Made by a program: the position numbers and the translations under genes. Below are positions 25,352 through 34,469 of a DNA stretch of 43,504 bases, in pieces. Below the pieces are notes generated by a model, which saw only the letters and a program-made list of their open reading frames with translations, did no database searches and had not been told where the DNA came from. This DNA comes from Bacillota bacterium. Lineage in GTDB: Bacteria; Bacillota; Clostridia; Saccharofermentanales; Fastidiosipilaceae. Position 1 is the stretch's first letter. Each line of letters begins with the position of its first letter. The stretch spans positions 1 to 43,504 of the forward strand of contig JASGUU010000038.1 in the NCBI GenBank assembly GCA_030057555.1, written 5' to 3'.

Positions 25352-28101
25352 GGGCGTCCGCCCTCCCCGCTTCTCGCGCGCTCACGGCGCTCCTCCCATT
25401 CGGAACGCTGCAGCAGGAGCTTGCGCGGCTTGCTGCCCTCGAAGGGGCCGATGTAGCCGGCCTGCTCCATCTGGTCGATGAGCTTGCCGGCACGCGGGTA
25501 GCCGACATTCAACCGGCGCTGCAGAATCGAGACAGAGGCATGGCCAACGTCGAGGACGATGTCGACGGCATCCTCGAAAAGCTCGTCCTGATCCTCCACC
25601 ACACCGGAGTCGGCCGCATCGTCCTTCGGCGCGGTGATCTCCGCGGAGAGCTCCTCGTCGTAGCCGTCAACATTCTGTTCTTTGCACCAGGCGACGACGC
25701 GCTCAATCTCGGCTTCGGTGATATAGGCTCCCTGGCCACGGATGGGCTTGCCCACCGACTGCGGCGCATAGAGCATGTCGCCGCGGCCGAGCAGCTTCTC
25801 CGCCCCGCCCATGTCGAGGATGGTGCGGCTGTCGACCTGGCTTGACACCATAAAGGCGATGCGCGAGGGAATGTTGGCCTTGATCACGCCGGTGATGACA
25901 TCGACGGAGGGCCGCTGCGTGGCGATGACGAGATGCATGCCGGCGGCACGGGCCATGGCCGTCAGCCGGGCAATCGAATCCTCGACCTCATGGGCAGCCA
26001 GGGCCATCAGGTCGCTGAGCTCGTCGATGACGATCAGGATCAGGGGCAGCCGCTCCTCCTCATCCGGATCGATCTGCTCGTTGTAGGTCTGCATGTCGCG
26101 CACGCCCTTCGCGGCGAAAAGCTCATAGCGTCGCCCCATTTCGATGACGGCCCAGCGCAGGGTGTTGGAGGCCTTCTTCGCATCGGTGACAACGGGCGCC
26201 AGCAGATGTGGAATGCCGTTGTAGATGCTGAGTTCGACCACCTTCGGATCGATCAGCAGCATCTTGACGTCGTCGGGATGACTGCGGTAGAGGATGGAGG
26301 TCAGGATCACGTTGATGCAGACGGATTTGCCGGAGCCGGTGGCGCCCGCGATCAGCAGGTGGGGCATGCGCGTGAGATCGCACATGATCGGCGCTCCCGG
26401 AATATCACGGCCGAGCGCCACCGCCAGCGGCGACTCGGCGCGGCGGTACTCCAGCGACTCGATGAGGGGCCTGAGGCCGACAGCCGTCGTTTCCTTGTTC
26501 GGAATTTCAATGCCGATAGCCGACTTCCCCGGGATCGGGGCCTCAATGCGGACACCCGTGGCGGCGAGGCTGAGGGCTATGTCGTCCGCCAGGTTGACGA
26601 TGCGGCTGACCTTTACACCCAGACCGGGAGCGAGCTCGAAGCGCGTGATCGCGGGACCGGTCGTGATGTTGACGACCCTGGCCTCGACGCCGAAGCTGGC
26701 GAGTGTCTCCTCGAGCTTGCGTCCGACGCCGGCGATGCGGTTCTGGCTCAGTCGGTTCCGCGATTCATCCACATCACGCAGCAGCTCAATCGGCGGCAGC
26801 CGATAGGGCCGGACTTCCCGCTCTGCAAGCTCAGCGCCTGCCCTGGCGGGCGCTGCAGTCGCGGCCCCCGCGCCGCCTGCACCGGCGTCTGTCACGGCGG
26901 CAGGCCGGGGAGCGTCGGGTTCGACGATGGGCACCGCAGGTGGGCGCACCCGGTCCGCAGGCTGGGGTGGCGGCTCCTCGGTGCGCAGGAAGTCGGGGAT
27001 GGACATCGCCGCGGCCGCGGCAGCCTCACGCCCGCGGGCCGTCTGGTCGATGGTCTCGAGCCGGCTCTCAGGATTTGGGTCATAGGAGAAGATGGGAATG
27101 TCGCTGAAGAGGCGCTCTCCCTCCCCGGGTGCGGCGGGCGGCGCCGGATCGTAGAATCTGCGCTCCGCCTGGCTGGCATGGACCTTGCCGCCCTTTTCCG
27201 GTCCGACACTGTGAAAACCCGAGTCGTCGCCAACGGGCTGCTCGATGTTCGCGGCCGCGTCCAGAGCGGCCCGGCGCTCCGGATCCAGCCAGCTGCTGAC
27301 ATCGGGACCCGGCCCGGCGGGGCGGGTATCGTCGATGGTCGGCGCGAGAACCGCTGTGCCGTCGTCCGCCCCGGCGAGCCGCGGCTCAGCCGCGGCCTCC
27401 TCCGGCCAGTCTCCGGCATCGGAACCGGCGTCGCGGATCAGGCCGCGCGCTGCGCGGGCCCGCCGCGAGCCCTCGTTCACCGCCTGACCGAGCCGGCGGC
27501 CGGTCTGCTTGACAGCCGAGCGGGTACGGTCGAGGAAACGCGAGAGCGAGAGGTTGAAGATCAGGATCATTTCGGCGAGCAGCGCGGCGGCCAGAATGAC
27601 GATGGCGCCGACGGGACCGGCCACGCGCTGCAGTGCGAGGGCGATCAGGCCGCCGACGAGGCCGCCCGGAATCGTCCCCGCCGTCATGGTCGTGATGCGG
27701 CGGTCGCGGCTCAGCCGCAGCAGGAAGGAAATGGCCTTTGTCGCCTCCGTCGGTTTGCCGCCTGCGTCCAGCGCCCAGGCTTCCTTGAATGTCTCGAGGC
27801 CCAGCGTGCAGGCATGCAGAAAGGCCGCCGCGAGCAGCAGCGTGATGATGACCTGGACGCGCCTGGAGCGGGAGCGGCGGTCGCCGCCGGCGAGCAGGTA
27901 TTCGAGGGCCATGTAGAGGAAAAAGGGCGGCAGCAGATAGACCATGACGCCGAAGAGACTCATGCCGCTTCCGACCAGAAGGCGTCCCAGCACACCGGTG
28001 GCGGAGGCCGGCAGATAGAGGGCGAGGCCCAGCAGCAGGGCGATGACGATCAGGATCAGGCCTGACAGTTCGTGTCGTTTGTCGGTTTCAACTATGGGCA
28101 A
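25348..28101 (-). CDS. ftsK: DNA translocase FtsK/SpoIIIE
   Basis: Membrane-anchored motor that pumps chromosome termini through the closing septum. The 917-residue protein has an N-terminal domain with about four transmembrane helices and a Pro/Ala-rich linker (about 210-430). The motor domain has Walker [30 protein letters not shown] and [21 protein letters not shown]-terminal winged-helix gamma domain follows ([26 protein letters not shown]). I place the start at a TTG at 28101, 8 nt after GGGGAGGA, which itself overlaps the nudix stop region. An upstream in-frame TTG would overlap the nudix gene by 56 nt without homology. Confidence 0.94.
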   Translation of the reverse strand: MPIVETDKRHELSGLILIVIALLLGLALYLPASATGVLGRLLVGSGMSLFGVMVYLLPPFFLYMALEYLLAGGDRRSRSRRVQVIITLLLAAAFLHACTLGLETFKEAWALDAGGKPTEATKAISFLLRLSRDRRITTMTAGTIPGGLVGGLIALALQRVAGPVGAIVILAAALLAEMILIFNLSLSRFLDRTRSAVKQTGRRLGQAVNEGSRRARAARGLIRDAGSDAGDWPEEAAAEPRLAGADDGTAVLAPTIDDTRPAGPGPDVSSWLDPERRAALDAAANIEQPVGDDSGFHSVGPEKGGKVHASQAERRFYDPAPPAAPGEGERLFSDIPIFSYDPNPESRLETIDQTARGREAAAAAAMSIPDFLRTEEPPPQPADRVRPPAVPIVEPDAPRPAAVTDAGAGGAGAATAAPARAGAELAEREVRPYRLPPIELLRDVDESRNRLSQNRIAGVGRKLEETLASFGVEARVVNITTGPAITRFELAPGLGVKVSRIVNLADDIALSLAATGVRIEAPIPGKSAIGIEIPNKETTAVGLRPLIESLEYRRAESPLAVALGRDIPGAPIMCDLTRMPHLLIAGATGSGKSVCINVILTSILYRSHPDDVKMLLIDPKVVELSIYNGIPHLLAPVVTDAKKASNTLRWAVIEMGRRYELFAAKGVRDMQTYNEQIDPDEEERLPLILIVIDELSDLMALAAHEVEDSIARLTAMARAAGMHLVIATQRPSVDVITGVIKANIPSRIAFMVSSQVDSRTILDMGGAEKLLGRGDMLYAPQSVGKPIRGQGAYITEAEIERVVAWCKEQNVDGYDEELSAEITAPKDDAADSGVVEDQDELFEDAVDIVLDVGHASVSILQRRLNVGYPRAGKLIDQMEQAGYIGPFEGSKPRKLLLQRSEWEERRERARSGEGGRP

Positions 28102-28105
28102 AGCT

Positions 28106-28789
28106 TTATTCCTCCCCGGCTGTCCGGCGGGCGGCGGCAAAGGCCGCCTGGACCCATTCAAGGCTTGTCATACCAGTGCCGCGCATCTTCTCGGCCTGAC
28201 GGAGGATGGCCAGCAGAGTCTTGGCATCCTCGATCCCGCCTGTCACGGCGAGGCCCAGCGCCTCGTCAAAGGGCAGCCGCAGGTGCGTCAAAAACTCACC
28301 CCGGTCGGGTTTGGGCTCGCCGTCCTCTTCCGCGAGTGCTGCGAAGAGCCAGAGCCGTTCGCCGCAGTAGCCCGGTGACGGCAGGGCCGTACCGAGCGAC
28401 CAGAAGCTGAGGGCGCGGCAGCCCACCTCCTCGCCCAGCTCGCGCCGGGCGCAGTCGGCCGGGTCCTCCCCGCTCTCGAGCTTCCCCGCCGGCATCTCGG
28501 TCATCAGGCGCTCGAAGACTTTGCGATACTGTCGTACCAGCGTCACCGTGCCGTCCTCGTGCAGGGGCAGCACGGCCGCTCCGCCGCTGTGACGCAGCAG
28601 CTCGCGACGGGCGAGGCTGCCGTCCGGCAGGCGCACGGTATCCACGTCGACGGCGAAGACCCGTCCCTCAAAGGGGCGATGGCTCTCGATCGTCACCTCG
28701 CTCCAGTCCTCGAGGCGGCTCTCGCCGCGGGCGACGGCCACCTCGAGGGCGGCAGATTCCTTCTCAGTATAATTGCTCTCTGTCATCAT
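28106..28789 (-). CDS. NUDIX hydrolase (ADP-ribose pyrophosphatase-like)
   Basis: Hydrolyses nucleoside diphosphate derivatives, probably ADP-ribose. The 227-residue protein has a complete Nudix box G-x5-E-x7-REU-x-EE-x-G-U at 102-124 ([22 protein letters not shown]) and the N-terminal strand pattern seen in NudF-type enzymes ([19 protein letters not shown]). A leading 20-30 residue segment is family-poor. The substrate cannot be fixed from sequence. The ATG overlaps the rnhA stop (ATGA), and the stop codon lies within the ftsK ribosome binding region. Confidence 0.88.
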   Translation of the reverse strand: MMTESNYTEKESAALEVAVARGESRLEDWSEVTIESHRPFEGRVFAVDVDTVRLPDGSLARRELLRHSGGAAVLPLHEDGTVTLVRQYRKVFERLMTEMPAGKLESGEDPADCARRELGEEVGCRALSFWSLGTALPSPGYCGERLWLFAALAEEDGEPKPDRGEFLTHLRLPFDEALGLAVTGGIEDAKTLLAILRQAEKMRGTGMTSLEWVQAAFAAARRTAGEE

Positions 28790-29256
28790 GACATCCCGCT
28801 TTGATGTTTGCGCACGGCCTCCACCGCCAGCTGATCGACGCGGATGTTGCGCTCGTCGTCGGCGTGGCCGCGAACCTTGTGCCAGCTGACGACGTGGGGC
28901 GCCGCCACCTGAAGCAGCTCCTCCCAGAGATCGCGGTTGGCGACCTCCTGCCCCGCGGCGTTGCGCCAGCCCCGCTTCAGCCAGTTCTCGATCCAGCCCT
29001 TCGTAAAGGCATTGACGACATAGGCGGAATCGGAATGGATCTCCACCCTGCAGGGCCGCTTGAGCAGCTTCAGAGCTTCGATCACGGCGGTCAGTTCCAT
29101 GCGGTTGTTGGTCGTCTGTGCCTCCGAACCGGAGAGCTCGCGACTGTATCTGCCCGCTTCGAGCAGCGCACCGTAGCCGCCCACGCCCGGATTTCCGGAA
29201 CAGGCCCCATCGGTGTAGATCGTGACGCGGGTCAGAGCGCCTGTTTGACCGGACAT
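28786..29256 (-). CDS. rnhA: Ribonuclease HI
   Basis: Degrades RNA in RNA-DNA hybrids. The 156-residue protein keeps all catalytic acids: D16 (YTDGACSGNPG), E54 (NNRMELTAV), D76 (HSDSAYV) and D141 (RVDQLA), and the RGHADDERN loop. ATG 29256 is set by GGAGGTGGC immediately upstream. A second, unrelated RNase H (type II, fused to YraN) is encoded at 33462-34469. Confidence 0.95.
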   Translation of the reverse strand: MSGQTGALTRVTIYTDGACSGNPGVGGYGALLEAGRYSRELSGSEAQTTNNRMELTAVIEALKLLKRPCRVEIHSDSAYVVNAFTKGWIENWLKRGWRNAAGQEVANRDLWEELLQVAAPHVVSWHKVRGHADDERNIRVDQLAVEAVRKHQSGMS

Positions 29257-29314
29257 GCCACCTCCGTCTTCTGCTCTGCGTCCGGGGACGCGATACCGTT
29301 TCGAGAACAAATAA

Positions 29315-30526
29315 TTATAACAAAGCCACACGCGTCTCCCGTGCCGCCCGGGCAACCGCCGTGGCCACCGCATCCCGGACCCGGGGATCGAAAGCCGCCG
29401 GGATGATGGACGCGGCCGAGAGCTCGTCGTCAGTGACGAGGTCGGCGATGGCGCGGGCGGCCGCGATGCGCATGGCGACGTTGATCTCACGTGCCCGCAC
29501 ATCGAGAGCGCCGCGGAAGACACCCGGGAACGCGAGGACGTTGTTGATCTGGTTCGGGAAGTCGGAGCGCCCGGTGGCGACAACGGCGGCTCCCGCCGCC
29601 AGGGCCTCGTCGGGATAGATTTCAGGGGTGGGGTTGGCGCAGGCGAAGACGATGGCGTCCCGGGCCATGGAGGCGACCATGTCCCGGCTGACAACACCGG
29701 GAGCTGAGACCCCGATCAGGACATCGGCCCCGCACATGGCTGCGGCGAGAGTGCCTGTGAGACCACGCGGGTTGCTGCGGGCGGCGATGGCTTTCTTTGC
29801 TTCATTCATGCCCCCTCGTTCGCTGTGGAGGATGCCGCTGCGGTCGCAAAGTACGAGATCCCGGGCCCCCGCCTCGAGAAGCAGAGTCGCTGTGGCAATG
29901 GCGGCCGCTCCGGCCCCGTTGATGACGATGCGGGCGTCCCCCAGCTCCTTCCCCACCACACGGAGCGCGTTGAGCAGGCCGGCCAGCGTGACGATGGCGG
30001 TTCCATGCTGATCGTCGTGGAAGACCGGTATGTCCAGCAGCTCGATCAGTCGGCGTTCGATCTCAAAACAGCGCGGTGCGGCGATGTCCTCGAGGTTGAT
30101 ACCGCCGAAGGAGGGCGCGATCTGGCGGATGGTTTCGACAATCGTGTCAACATCCTGGCTCCCGATGCAGAGAGGAAAGGCATCGACGTCGCCGAAGGCC
30201 TTGAACAGGGCGCATTTGCCCTCCATGACCGGCATCGCGGCCTCCGGACCGATGTTGCCGAGTCCGAGGACGGCCGAACCGTCCGTGACGACGAGAACGA
30301 GATTGTGCCGCCGCGTCAGGGTAAAGGAGAGGGCCGGCTCGCGATGGATGGCGAGACAGGCCTCGGCTACGCCTGGCGTATAGGCCAGGGCGAGCTCTTC
30401 CGCGTTCGACACGGGAGCACGGGAGATGACCTCGATTTTCCCTCCCCAGGCTTCGTGGGCGGCGAGGGAGAGAGCGGCATAATCGTGGCCGCCGGACCTG
30501 GGCTGTGAGGGACTGGAATCGGGCAT
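29315..30526 (-). CDS. NAD(P)-dependent malic enzyme
   Basis: Oxidatively decarboxylates malate to pyruvate. The 403-residue protein is the short bacterial type. It has an N-terminal domain with the catalytic Tyr in LAYTPGVAEAC, a general-base Lys near MEGKCALFKAFG, metal ligands in NLEDIAAPRCFEIE and FHDDQHGTA, a Rossmann NAD(P) motif (INGAGAAAIA) and FACANPTPEI. Phosphotransacetylase is not fused. AGAGGA lies 8 nt before the ATG. It is divergent from the tRNA-Trp gene and 58 bp upstream of rnhA. Confidence 0.93.
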   Translation of the reverse strand: MPDSSPSQPRSGGHDYAALSLAAHEAWGGKIEVISRAPVSNAEELALAYTPGVAEACLAIHREPALSFTLTRRHNLVLVVTDGSAVLGLGNIGPEAAMPVMEGKCALFKAFGDVDAFPLCIGSQDVDTIVETIRQIAPSFGGINLEDIAAPRCFEIERRLIELLDIPVFHDDQHGTAIVTLAGLLNALRVVGKELGDARIVINGAGAAAIATATLLLEAGARDLVLCDRSGILHSERGGMNEAKKAIAARSNPRGLTGTLAAAMCGADVLIGVSAPGVVSRDMVASMARDAIVFACANPTPEIYPDEALAAGAAVVATGRSDFPNQINNVLAFPGVFRGALDVRAREINVAMRIAAARAIADLVTDDELSAASIIPAAFDPRVRDAVATAVARAARETRVALL

Positions 30527-30588
30527 TTGCTGTTCCTCTCTGCTGGAGAATGGGTCTGGACGCTGTCGTCTATTCTAGCGCAACGCGG

Positions 30589-30617
30589 TTGACAGGCGGG
30601 CCATGCTGGCGTAAAGT
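30589..30617 (+). promoter_or_regulatory. tRNA-Trp promoter
   Basis: Perfect -35 TTGACA (30589-30594), 17-nt spacer, -10 TAAAGT (30612-30617), 13 bp before the first tRNA base. This is a convincing sigma-A promoter dedicated to the single tRNA gene. Confidence 0.8.
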
Positions 30618-30630
30618 CAGCTTTGTCTTT

Positions 30631-30705
30631 AGGGGAGTGGCTCAACGGTAGAGCAACGGTCTCCAAAACCGTCGGTTGCGTGTTCGAATCGCGTCTCCCC
30701 TGCCA
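30631..30705 (+). tRNA. tRNA-Trp (anticodon CCA)
   Basis: The full cloverleaf is visible: acceptor AGGGGAG/CTCCCCT, D stem GCTC/GAGC, anticodon stem ACGGT/ACCGT with loop CTCCAAA (anticodon CCA), T arm GCGTG-TTCGAAT-CGCGT, discriminator G and an encoded CCA end. It has its own promoter and terminator, and it is the only tRNA gene found. Confidence 0.98.
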
Positions 30706-30706
30706 T

Positions 30707-30742
30707 AAACCCGGAATCGTATGCGGTTTCGGGTTTCGTTTT
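30707..30742 (+). terminator. Intrinsic terminator of tRNA-Trp
   Basis: AAACCCGGAA (30707-30716) pairs with TTTCGGGTTT (30727-30736) over 10 positions with one mismatch, followed by CGTTTTA. Confidence 0.7.
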
Positions 30743-30973
30743 ATCCGGGATGAGGTGGGTACCAGGCGTTTGGCCGCTGTTGGCCTGGCAGCCGGCTCCT
30801 GCATATCGGCTGCGTGGGCAAAAAAACGACTTATCCACGTGAAACTGCGTATAAGCTGCATTTTTGAGCCGGTTCTGAGCAGCTTTTCAACATGTCCACG
30901 AAAAGAGTCACATAACCTGCTTTATTGCTCTTTGCATTCTCTACCCAGCCCGGAAACGCCCTGATTCGCACCA
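30743..30973. other. Gene-free stretch, nothing assignable
   Basis: Between the tRNA terminator and the terminator of the wall-protein gene. It holds a 6-bp hairpin (CCAGGC/GCCTGG, about 30764-30790) and one DnaA-box-like TTATCCACG at about 30831. I see no gene, RNA family or repeat. Confidence 0.4.
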
Positions 30974-31008
30974 CGATAAAATGAGGAGCCATGTGACCAC
31001 GGCTCCTC
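30974..31008 (-). terminator. Intrinsic terminator of the LPxTG protein gene
   Basis: On the minus strand GAGGAGCC (31008-31001) pairs with GGCTCCTC (30990-30983), extended by GTG/CAC, followed by ATTTTATC. It lies 33 bp after the stop codon. Confidence 0.7.
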
Positions 31009-31041
31009 CTGTATTCGGAATCTGAAAGATGAAGCCTGCGA

Positions 31042-32049
31042 CTACTTCTTCTGCCGCGTGATTCTTCTCGCGAGGACTGCCAGCAACACGCCGCCCGCCA
31101 GCAGGAGTATGAGAGCCAGCCACCACTGCTGACCGTCACCCCGCCCGGTTCTGGGCAGAGAGTCGGTGGACTTCGTTTCCGTTACGGGCACTGTGCCTGC
31201 GGTCTCGCTGGCCGTTGACTCAGCCACGGGATTCTGCGACGATGGCGCCTTGATCTCGATCATGGAGCGGGCTGTGCCGGTTGTGGAAACGATCTCCACC
31301 TGATGCTTGCCGACGCCGAGACTCTTCAGCCAGGCGTGCTTGAACGTAATGATCGTCGATCCTTCTCTTACATCGTAATGAGCTCTGTCTACCTCAACTC
31401 CATTAAGCCTGACACATATGAAGTCCTCGACTCTGGCATTTGAGATGAAAACAGCGGGCTCAAGAGAATCCATGAACCAGAGAGGAGTCTCCCGAATTAT
31501 CCTGATTTCCTTCAGACCGGTCGGTATGTAGATACCATCGGACAGCCCAGGTTCTGAAAGATCCGGGTAGTCGATGGAAGGTACAGGCTCGGACGGGGTC
31601 TCCCTGATCGTTGTGGGGGTGGCCTGAGATTCCTCCGGGACGATGAGGCTGTGATCAGGTTCCCAGCTGCTGTCCGGATTTGTGGGATCCGGCAAGGTGG
31701 CCGGCGCTGAATGTTCCTCTTCTGAAGTTGTCGGGTCGTTCGGGATATACTGCGAGCTTACCGAATGTGAGCCCTGGGGAGCGGTCGTAGTTGATGACTC
31801 GGGGGTCGAAGAATCGTTCGGGATATACTGCGAGCTTACCGAATGTGAGCCCTGGGGAGCAGTCGTAGTTGATGACTCAGGGGTCGATGAACCGATCGGG
31901 GAATCCGGCGAAAACCCTGGATCCTCGTTGCTGGTCTGAGCACCGCCATTGTTGGAAGGCAGTGCCAGCACTGGCTGAAAAAACGACAATACCAGTGCCA
32001 GCAGGGTCATGACAATCAGCATGGCTGCCGGCTTACATTGTTTCTTCAT
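31042..32049 (-). CDS. Sortase-anchored (LPxTG) cell wall surface protein
   Basis: A 335-residue secreted protein. It has a signal peptide (about 1-30, MKKQ then a hydrophobic core ending PVLA) and a Pro/Ser/Thr-rich stalk with two identical 26-residue repeats (about 54-79 and 80-105, PESSTTTAPQGSHSVSSQYI within each). An Ig-like X2-type domain follows at about 180-280 (LNGVEVDRAHYDVREGSTII, then LGVGKHQVEIVSTTG). The sorting signal is LPRTG (298-302), a transmembrane helix and RRITRQKK. The start is the ATG after AGGAGGT. Its binding partner is unknown. Codon and GC use look lower than in neighbouring genes, suggesting it is accessory. The right edge of the window encodes the end of a similar protein. 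Confidence 0.85.
   Translation of the reverse strand: MKKQCKPAAMLIVMTLLALVLSFFQPVLALPSNNGGAQTSNEDPGFSPDSPIGSSTPESSTTTAPQGSHSVSSQYIPNDSSTPESSTTTAPQGSHSVSSQYIPNDPTTSEEEHSAPATLPDPTNPDSSWEPDHSLIVPEESQATPTTIRETPSEPVPSIDYPDLSEPGLSDGIYIPTGLKEIRIIRETPLWFMDSLEPAVFISNARVEDFICVRLNGVEVDRAHYDVREGSTIITFKHAWLKSLGVGKHQVEIVSTTGTARSMIEIKAPSSQNPVAESTASETAGTVPVTETKSTDSLPRTGRGDGQQWWLALILLLAGGVLLAVLARRITRQKK
31736..31891 (-). repeat. Two 78-bp tandem repeats inside the LPxTG gene
   Basis: Units 31736-31813 and 31814-31891 differ at only a few bases and encode identical 26-residue stalk segments. This is a recent duplication, and copy number probably varies between strains. Confidence 0.9.
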
Positions 32050-32340
32050 ATGTATGTACCTCCTGCATGTAATTCTGCAGCTGTGCCGGACGCTGCCAAC
32101 CTGAAACAGTTCAAATACATCGAAGTCTCGATCATCGATCCTGACTGTCAACCTGAAATTATTATACATAATGTATTAATAGTCTGGGTTAACTCTCCAT
32201 TCGTCTCCAACAAATCCACAGCAGCAAATGGTCGTGCGGTGTCTCTTCGCCATGAAAGCAGATGACGCAATCTGGCGGCAGGGGTAGAATTCCGGCTGGC
32301 GTCAGTTTCCCTGCATCAAGACCCGGAAGGTTGCATATAG
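32050..32340 (-). promoter_or_regulatory. AT-rich upstream region of the LPxTG gene
   Basis: A perfect -10 TATAAT on the minus strand (32166-32161) lies in an AT-rich near-palindrome (ATTATACATAATGTATTAAT). It lacks a clear -35 at 17 nt. It would give a leader of about 105 nt. The rest (32170-32340) shows no gene; a partial family-B repeat (CCGGAAGGTTG) appears at about 32325. Confidence 0.4.
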
Positions 32341-32547
32341 ACGCGGAAGGTTGAAAAATTGAGCAGAATGGGCCTCGAGATGTGCAGAATTTCAAGTTTC
32401 CGCGCGTTATGGACGCGGAAGGTTGAAAAATTGAGCAGAATGGGCCTCAAGATGTGCAGAATTTCAAGTTTCCGCGCGTTATGGACGTGGAAGGTTGAAA
32501 AACTGAGCAGAATGGGCCTCGAGATGTGCAAAAATTCAAGTTTCCGC
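32341..32547 (-). repeat. Family-B 72-bp palindromic tandem repeats behind the AEC transporter
   Basis: Three units (32341-32412, 32413-32484, 32485-32547) are nearly identical; the third is clipped. Each can fold on the minus strand: CGCGGAA..TTGAAA pairs with TTTCAA..TTCCGCG, leaving a loop of about 30 nt. A second palindrome forms across unit borders (TTCAAGTTTCCGCG against CGCGGAAGGTTGAA). The array begins directly after the transporter stop codon, so it would be the 3' end of that mRNA. The unit is 24 codons long and frames stay open, but there is no start signal. Confidence 0.85.
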
Positions 32548-32548
32548 T

Positions 32549-33481
32549 CTAGACCACCAGCGGCACGAAGCGCTTCAGCAGCTCCATGATGAGGTAGATC
32601 GCCGGAATGAAAAGCAGCATCGAATGCACGACGGCGGCGGAGGCGAGCTGGGGATCCCGATTGTAGCGCTCGGCCAGGATGGCGCTCATGGCGGCGCTGG
32701 GCATCGTCGAGAGAATGGTGCAGAGCCAGATAACGAAAGGATCCAGTCTGAGCAGCAGAAGTATTCCGAAAAGCAGCAGGGGAACAACGAGAAGGCGCAG
32801 GAAGGAGAGCAGCCAGCAGCGCCAGTCGCGGATCAGGATGGAGAGCGGACTCTCCGCGATGAGGGCACCGACGATCAGCATGCTGAGCGGGGTCGAGAGG
32901 CTGCCGAGCATGGTGAGGGCATCGTGCAGGATCAGCGGCAGCCGTATCTGGAAGCCGAAGAGCAGCAGCATGGCGGCGGTGGCGATGTTTGCCGGCCGCA
33001 GCAGAACCGTTCGCAGACTGGTCACCGTGCCGCGGAAGAGCTTTTCGCCGGCCGTGAAGAGGGCGGTGTTGAAGAACAGCGTCATGATGGCCGCGTAGAA
33101 GAGCGCCTCCTGGCCCAGCAGGGCCGTGATCAGCGGGAAGCCCATAAAGGCGATGTTGGGGAAGGTCAGCGAGATGGTCATGACCAGCCGCTCATCCTCT
33201 GAGAAACGCGGCAGAGAACGAAAGAAGCGGTAGATGAGATAGAAGCCGATGGTGTAGTAGGCGGCTGAGAAGGCTGAAACCTGGGCCAGACGGATGAGAT
33301 CCTCTGTACGCATCTCCATGCGCGAGGCGGCGATGATGCCGGCCGGCAGGGCGATGTTGAGGATGATGGTCGAAGTCTGCTGCTGCGTTTCCTGCGGATA
33401 CAGTCCCGTACGGCGGGCCAGATAGCCGACTGCGGCGATGACAAGCAGGATGAACAGCTGGCTAAAAAGTGCGTTCGGCAC
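32549..33481 (-). CDS. AEC (auxin efflux carrier) family transporter
   Basis: Membrane transporter of 310 residues with about ten hydrophobic helices in two five-helix halves: the first opens FILLVIAAVGYLARRTGLY, the second starts near the central ILLRPANIATAAMLLLF loop. The SLTFPNIAFMGFPL motif is typical of the family, whose members export organic acids such as malate. The substrate is unknown; a malic enzyme is encoded nearby but not in the same operon. The start is a GTG at 33481 with GGGGGAGGGG 5 nt upstream, overlapping the rnhB/yraN 3' end by 20 nt. The family-B repeats follow the stop at once. Confidence 0.88.
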   Translation of the reverse strand: MPNALFSQLFILLVIAAVGYLARRTGLYPQETQQQTSTIILNIALPAGIIAASRMEMRTEDLIRLAQVSAFSAAYYTIGFYLIYRFFRSLPRFSEDERLVMTISLTFPNIAFMGFPLITALLGQEALFYAAIMTLFFNTALFTAGEKLFRGTVTSLRTVLLRPANIATAAMLLLFGFQIRLPLILHDALTMLGSLSTPLSMLIVGALIAESPLSILIRDWRCWLLSFLRLLVVPLLLFGILLLLRLDPFVIWLCTILSTMPSAAMSAILAERYNRDPQLASAAVVHSMLLFIPAIYLIMELLKRFVPLVV

Positions 33482-34469
33482 GTTGCCCCTCCCCCATTTC
33501 AATGGGTACGATGCGCAGACCGGCCACCTGGCCGTCCGTTGCGAGTTCGACCAGTGCCGCGGCAAAGACGATGCGCCGGCAGACGAAATTTTCCTGATCC
33601 CGAAGCCAGGCGAGCGCGAGGTGTTCCATGCGCCGGACCTTGTCGCCTGTCAGAGCTTCCCCGGCCCGGGCGAAGGAGCCCTCCCCGCTTCTGGCCTTCA
33701 CCTCGACGGCGAGAAGCGTCGTGCCGCGGGCGGCGATGAGATCGAGGTCCCCGATTCCCGGCTGGCTCCAGCGCCGGACGAGCACCCGCCAGCCACGCGC
33801 CTCCAGCAGATTCGCCGTATCGTCTTCCGCTCCGCTGCCGGCAAGCAGGGCCAGCCGCCGCCGGCGCCACTTGTCGAGGAAGCTGGGGCGATGAATGGCC
33901 GAGGGGCCATGTTCGTCGAGTGCCTCCCGATGGGCGGCGGTGCCGTAGCCCATGTGGCGTGCAAAACCGTACTCGGGATAGAGCGCGTCATATTCGCGCA
34001 TGCGGGCGTCGCGTGTGACCTTGGCCAGGATGGAGGCGGCCGCGATGGACTCAGAGAGGCGATCCCCATGGATGAGGGGCTCATGCGGAATATCAAGCAG
34101 TCCTGTGAGCGCGACGGCATCCGTCAGGGCGAAGTCCGCAGGCGGGTCCAGGGCAGAGATCGCCCGCACCATGCCGCGGCGGGTGGCGCCGAGGATGTTG
34201 TAGCGCTCGATCTCCTCCACGGAAATCTCGACAACCGCACAGGCATCCGCCCGCTCACGTATCTCGGCGGCGAGCTTTTCGCGGCGCTTCGCCCCGAGAC
34301 GCTTCGAGTCGTCGATGCCCTTGATGCCATGCCCTTCCGGCAGGATGCAGGCCGCCACGAGCAGCGGGCCGGCGAGCGGGCCGCGGCCCGCCTCGTCGAC
34401 ACCGCAGACGGCGCGATAGCCTGCCGCCTCGAGGCGGCGCTCATGGAGGCGCGGATCGTGGATCGTCAT
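33462..34469 (-). CDS. rnhB: Fusion protein: ribonuclease HII + YraN (UPF0102) nuclease-like domain
   Basis: One 335-residue frame holds two proteins that are normally separate. Residues 1-205 are RNase HII: D25-E26 in VDEAGRGPLAGP, a third acid near LTDAV (D117), D154 in AKVTRD, and the closing HRPSF. Residues 213-335 are a YraN domain of the PD-(D/E)xK type: an upstream acidic residue (about 215), GDLDLIA (D241/D243) and VEVK (E256, K258). Both active sites look intact. There is no stop, frameshift or new start between them. rnhB and yraN are neighbours in many Gram-positive genomes, so a deletion of the gap would explain the fusion. Its ATG overlaps the rbgA stop (ATGA). Confidence 0.93.
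   Translation of the reverse strand: MTIHDPRLHERRLEAAGYRAVCGVDEAGRGPLAGPLLVAACILPEGHGIKGIDDSKRLGAKRREKLAAEIRERADACAVVEISVEEIERYNILGATRRGMVRAISALDPPADFALTDAVALTGLLDIPHEPLIHGDRLSESIAAASILAKVTRDARMREYDALYPEYGFARHMGYGTAAHREALDEHGPSAIHRPSFLDKWRRRRLALLAGSGAEDDTANLLEARGWRVLVRRWSQPGIGDLDLIAARGTTLLAVEVKARSGEGSFARAGEALTGDKVRRMEHLALAWLRDQENFVCRRIVFAAALVELATDGQVAGLRIVPIEMGEGQRAERTF

Noticed and set aside
25933-28065. 710-codon plus-strand open frame opposite ftsK, and a 556-codon frame at 14496-16166 opposite smc
   Set aside because: GC-rich coding DNA leaves the antisense strand open. Translations have no family motifs, and the minus-strand genes are certain.
30825-30842. DnaA box / replication origin signal (TTATCCACG)
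   Set aside because: A single imperfect box with no cluster, no AT-rich unwinding region and no dnaA or dnaN nearby.
30707-31041. Additional tRNA or small RNA genes after tRNA-Trp
   Set aside because: Searched by eye for a second cloverleaf, SRP RNA, 6S RNA and tmRNA signatures; only the terminator hairpins were found.
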